Below, piece after piece: positions 17,207 to 17,919 of a DNA stretch of 17,919 bases. The stretch is from Zoogloeaceae bacterium (GTDB lineage: Bacteria; Pseudomonadota; Gammaproteobacteria; Burkholderiales; Rhodocyclaceae), in NCBI GenBank assembly GCA_031282665.1, contig JAITDH010000004.1, forward strand, positions 1-17,919, in the 5' to 3' direction. The first letter of the stretch is position 1. Each line of letters begins with the position of its first letter. The position numbers and the translations under genes were made by a program. The notes under the pieces were generated by a model that was not told the DNA's origin, did not search any database, and was given only the letters and a program-made list of their open reading frames with translations.

Positions 17207-17643
17207 TGCAAGAGCTCCTGTATTTCCGGCGGCAGGACGGGTTCCAGCGGCGACTTGCAATCCATCTGCTCTTTCCAGCCCTCCTCGGACCAGATTTCGA
17301 AATAGCGCCCGGCGCCATTCATCACGATCTTCTTGTCCATCTTCGCGAAGGCGCGCAATTCCGGGGAAAGCAGCAAACGCCCCGCCGAATCCATCGCGAT
17401 ATCCCAGGCATTGCCGAAGACGACGCGCCGCCAGCGCTCTATGCCCGGAACGCGCGCCTCCACCATCCGCTGCTCCACCCCCAGCCACACCGAGCGCGTA
17501 TAGAGCCGCAGGCAGCCATCCGGATGCGAGGCGATCTTCAGTTCGCTCTCCCCCGTATTGGCGAGCGCCTTCCGAAAGTCCGCCGGAACGACGAACCTTC
17601 CCTTGGCATCGACAGTCAGCGGGTATGAGCCGGTGTAGAACAT
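17203..17643 (-). CDS. mraZ: Transcriptional regulator MraZ
   Basis: MraZ is a DNA-binding protein with two AbrB-like swapped-hairpin halves; in E. coli it represses its own dcw operon. The 146-residue product has both halves: MFYTGSYPLTVDAKGRFVVP at the start and WDIAMDSAGRLLLSPELRAFA at about 80-100, each with the D-x-x-GR signature. HPDGCLRLY is also typical. The C-terminus EIQELLQ ends on the ATGA overlap with rsmH. The ribosome site is weak. It is the first gene after a strong promoter and a candidate operator, as expected for autoregulation. Confidence 0.95.
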   Translation of the reverse strand: MFYTGSYPLTVDAKGRFVVPADFRKALANTGESELKIASHPDGCLRLYTRSVWLGVEQRMVEARVPGIERWRRVVFGNAWDIAMDSAGRLLLSPELRAFAKMDKKIVMNGAGRYFEIWSEEGWKEQMDCKSPLEPVLPPEIQELLQ

Positions 17644-17695
17644 CCGTTGAAATCCGTTTTTCTACGAACGAAAAGAAGCGAGGGCTGGGCAAGCG

Positions 17696-17720
17696 TCCCA
17701 TTGCATAACATTTCCCCCCA
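17696..17720 (-). promoter_or_regulatory. Candidate MraZ operator (TGGGN repeats)
   Basis: On the minus strand TGGGG (17720-17716), TGTTA (17710-17706) and TGGGA (17700-17696) are spaced start to start by exactly 10 bases. E. coli MraZ is known to bind TGGGN direct repeats separated by 5 bases upstream of mraZ, so the period fits, with a degenerate middle copy. They lie about 14 to 38 bases downstream of the predicted transcription start, in the mraZ leader. Confidence 0.55.
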
Positions 17721-17740
17721 CTTTCAAACACAATTCCGTC

Positions 17741-17768
17741 ATTATAGAAGACAAATCCCCTGAGTCAA
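17741..17768 (-). promoter_or_regulatory. Sigma70-type promoter of the dcw cluster
   Basis: The -35 box is TTGACT (17768-17763) and the -10 box a perfect TATAAT (17746-17741), with a 16-base spacer. Upstream of the -35 the sequence is AT-rich (AAAACTTACTGTTTTT), like an UP element. The predicted start of transcription is near 17734, giving a leader of about 90 bases before the mraZ ATG. This is the only clear promoter for the whole minus-strand run. Confidence 0.8.
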
Positions 17769-17846
17769 GCCAAAAACAGTAAGTTTTCCCGTCAAGACAA
17801 GGACTTAGCAACAATTTCCGAGACGATATCTGGAATAAATTTTCGT

Positions 17847-17874
17847 TTGAAATCAAGGTATAAAAAAATATACT
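17847..17874 (+). promoter_or_regulatory. Possible divergent promoter reading rightward
   Basis: TTGAAA (17847-17852) and TATACT (17869-17874), five of six matches each, are separated by 16 bases on the plus strand within an AT-rich stretch. The predicted start is near 17881. An ATG at 17892 opens a frame (METNKSLSL) that leaves the window, but it has no ribosome site, so I do not call it a gene. The stretch 17769-17919 holds no other feature I can support. AT-rich DNA gives chance matches, so confidence is moderate. Confidence 0.35.
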
Positions 17875-17919
17875 TAAAGTATTTTCTTACTATGGAAACA
17901 AACAAATCATTGTCCCTTG

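Noticed and set aside
17686..17700. Imperfect palindrome TGGGCAAGCGTCCCA as a separate operator or leader hairpin
   Set aside because: Only the four outer base pairs match; it overlaps the last TGGGN repeat and is not convincing alone.

Overview
This window holds a nearly complete division and cell wall (dcw) cluster. All 14 confident genes lie on the minus strand and read right to left: mraZ, rsmH, ftsL, ftsI, a fused murE-murF, mraY, murD, ftsW, murG, murC, ddlB, ftsQ, ftsA, ftsZ. The DNA is GC-rich by eye in the genes and AT-rich at the right edge. The gene order, the meso-diaminopimelate MurE motif (DDNPR) and beta-type FtsZ blocks (VILNDKL, ANDVLKNAV, MGDQLRVTV) point to a Gram-negative betaproteobacterium. 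The murE-murF fusion recalls Bordetella and relatives (Alcaligenaceae, Burkholderiales), but several proteins look divergent, so I do not name a genus.

Region by region. At 17644-17919 there is an AT-rich control region. It has a near-consensus sigma70 promoter firing leftward into mraZ, a candidate MraZ operator of 10-bp-spaced TGGGN-type repeats in the leader, and a possible divergent rightward promoter at the edge. From 17643 to 1691 the genes are packed with almost no gaps: many junctions are 1- or 4-nt start/stop overlaps (ATGA, GTGA, TGATG) and the others are only a few bases. The one visible break is 48 nt before ftsZ, which has a U-rich leader and a strong ribosome binding site. After ftsZ (1-304) come a GC-rich hairpin terminator, a REP-like palindrome and a possible 30-codon ORF. 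lpxC, which often follows ftsZ in proteobacteria, is not seen, and murB is absent between murC and ddlB.

How the genes work together. MurC, MurD, MurE and MurF build UDP-MurNAc-pentapeptide in the cytoplasm, with D-Ala-D-Ala from DdlB. MraY and MurG make lipid I and lipid II at the membrane. FtsW polymerises lipid II and FtsI cross-links it at the septum. FtsQ and FtsL belong to the divisome activation complex, FtsA tethers FtsZ to the membrane, and MraZ and RsmH sit at the head as regulator and 16S rRNA methyltransferase.

The cluster itself is a known system. The unusual parts are within it: the MurE-MurF fusion, a six-copy 12-bp tandem repeat coding for an extra segment in the MurF part, an enlarged FtsI whose N-terminal pedestal looks internally duplicated, a divergent FtsZ with a long linker, a proline-rich FtsL tail, and a 3' terminator with two mutually exclusive hairpins. 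I found no tRNA, rRNA, CRISPR array, insertion sequence or phage gene.
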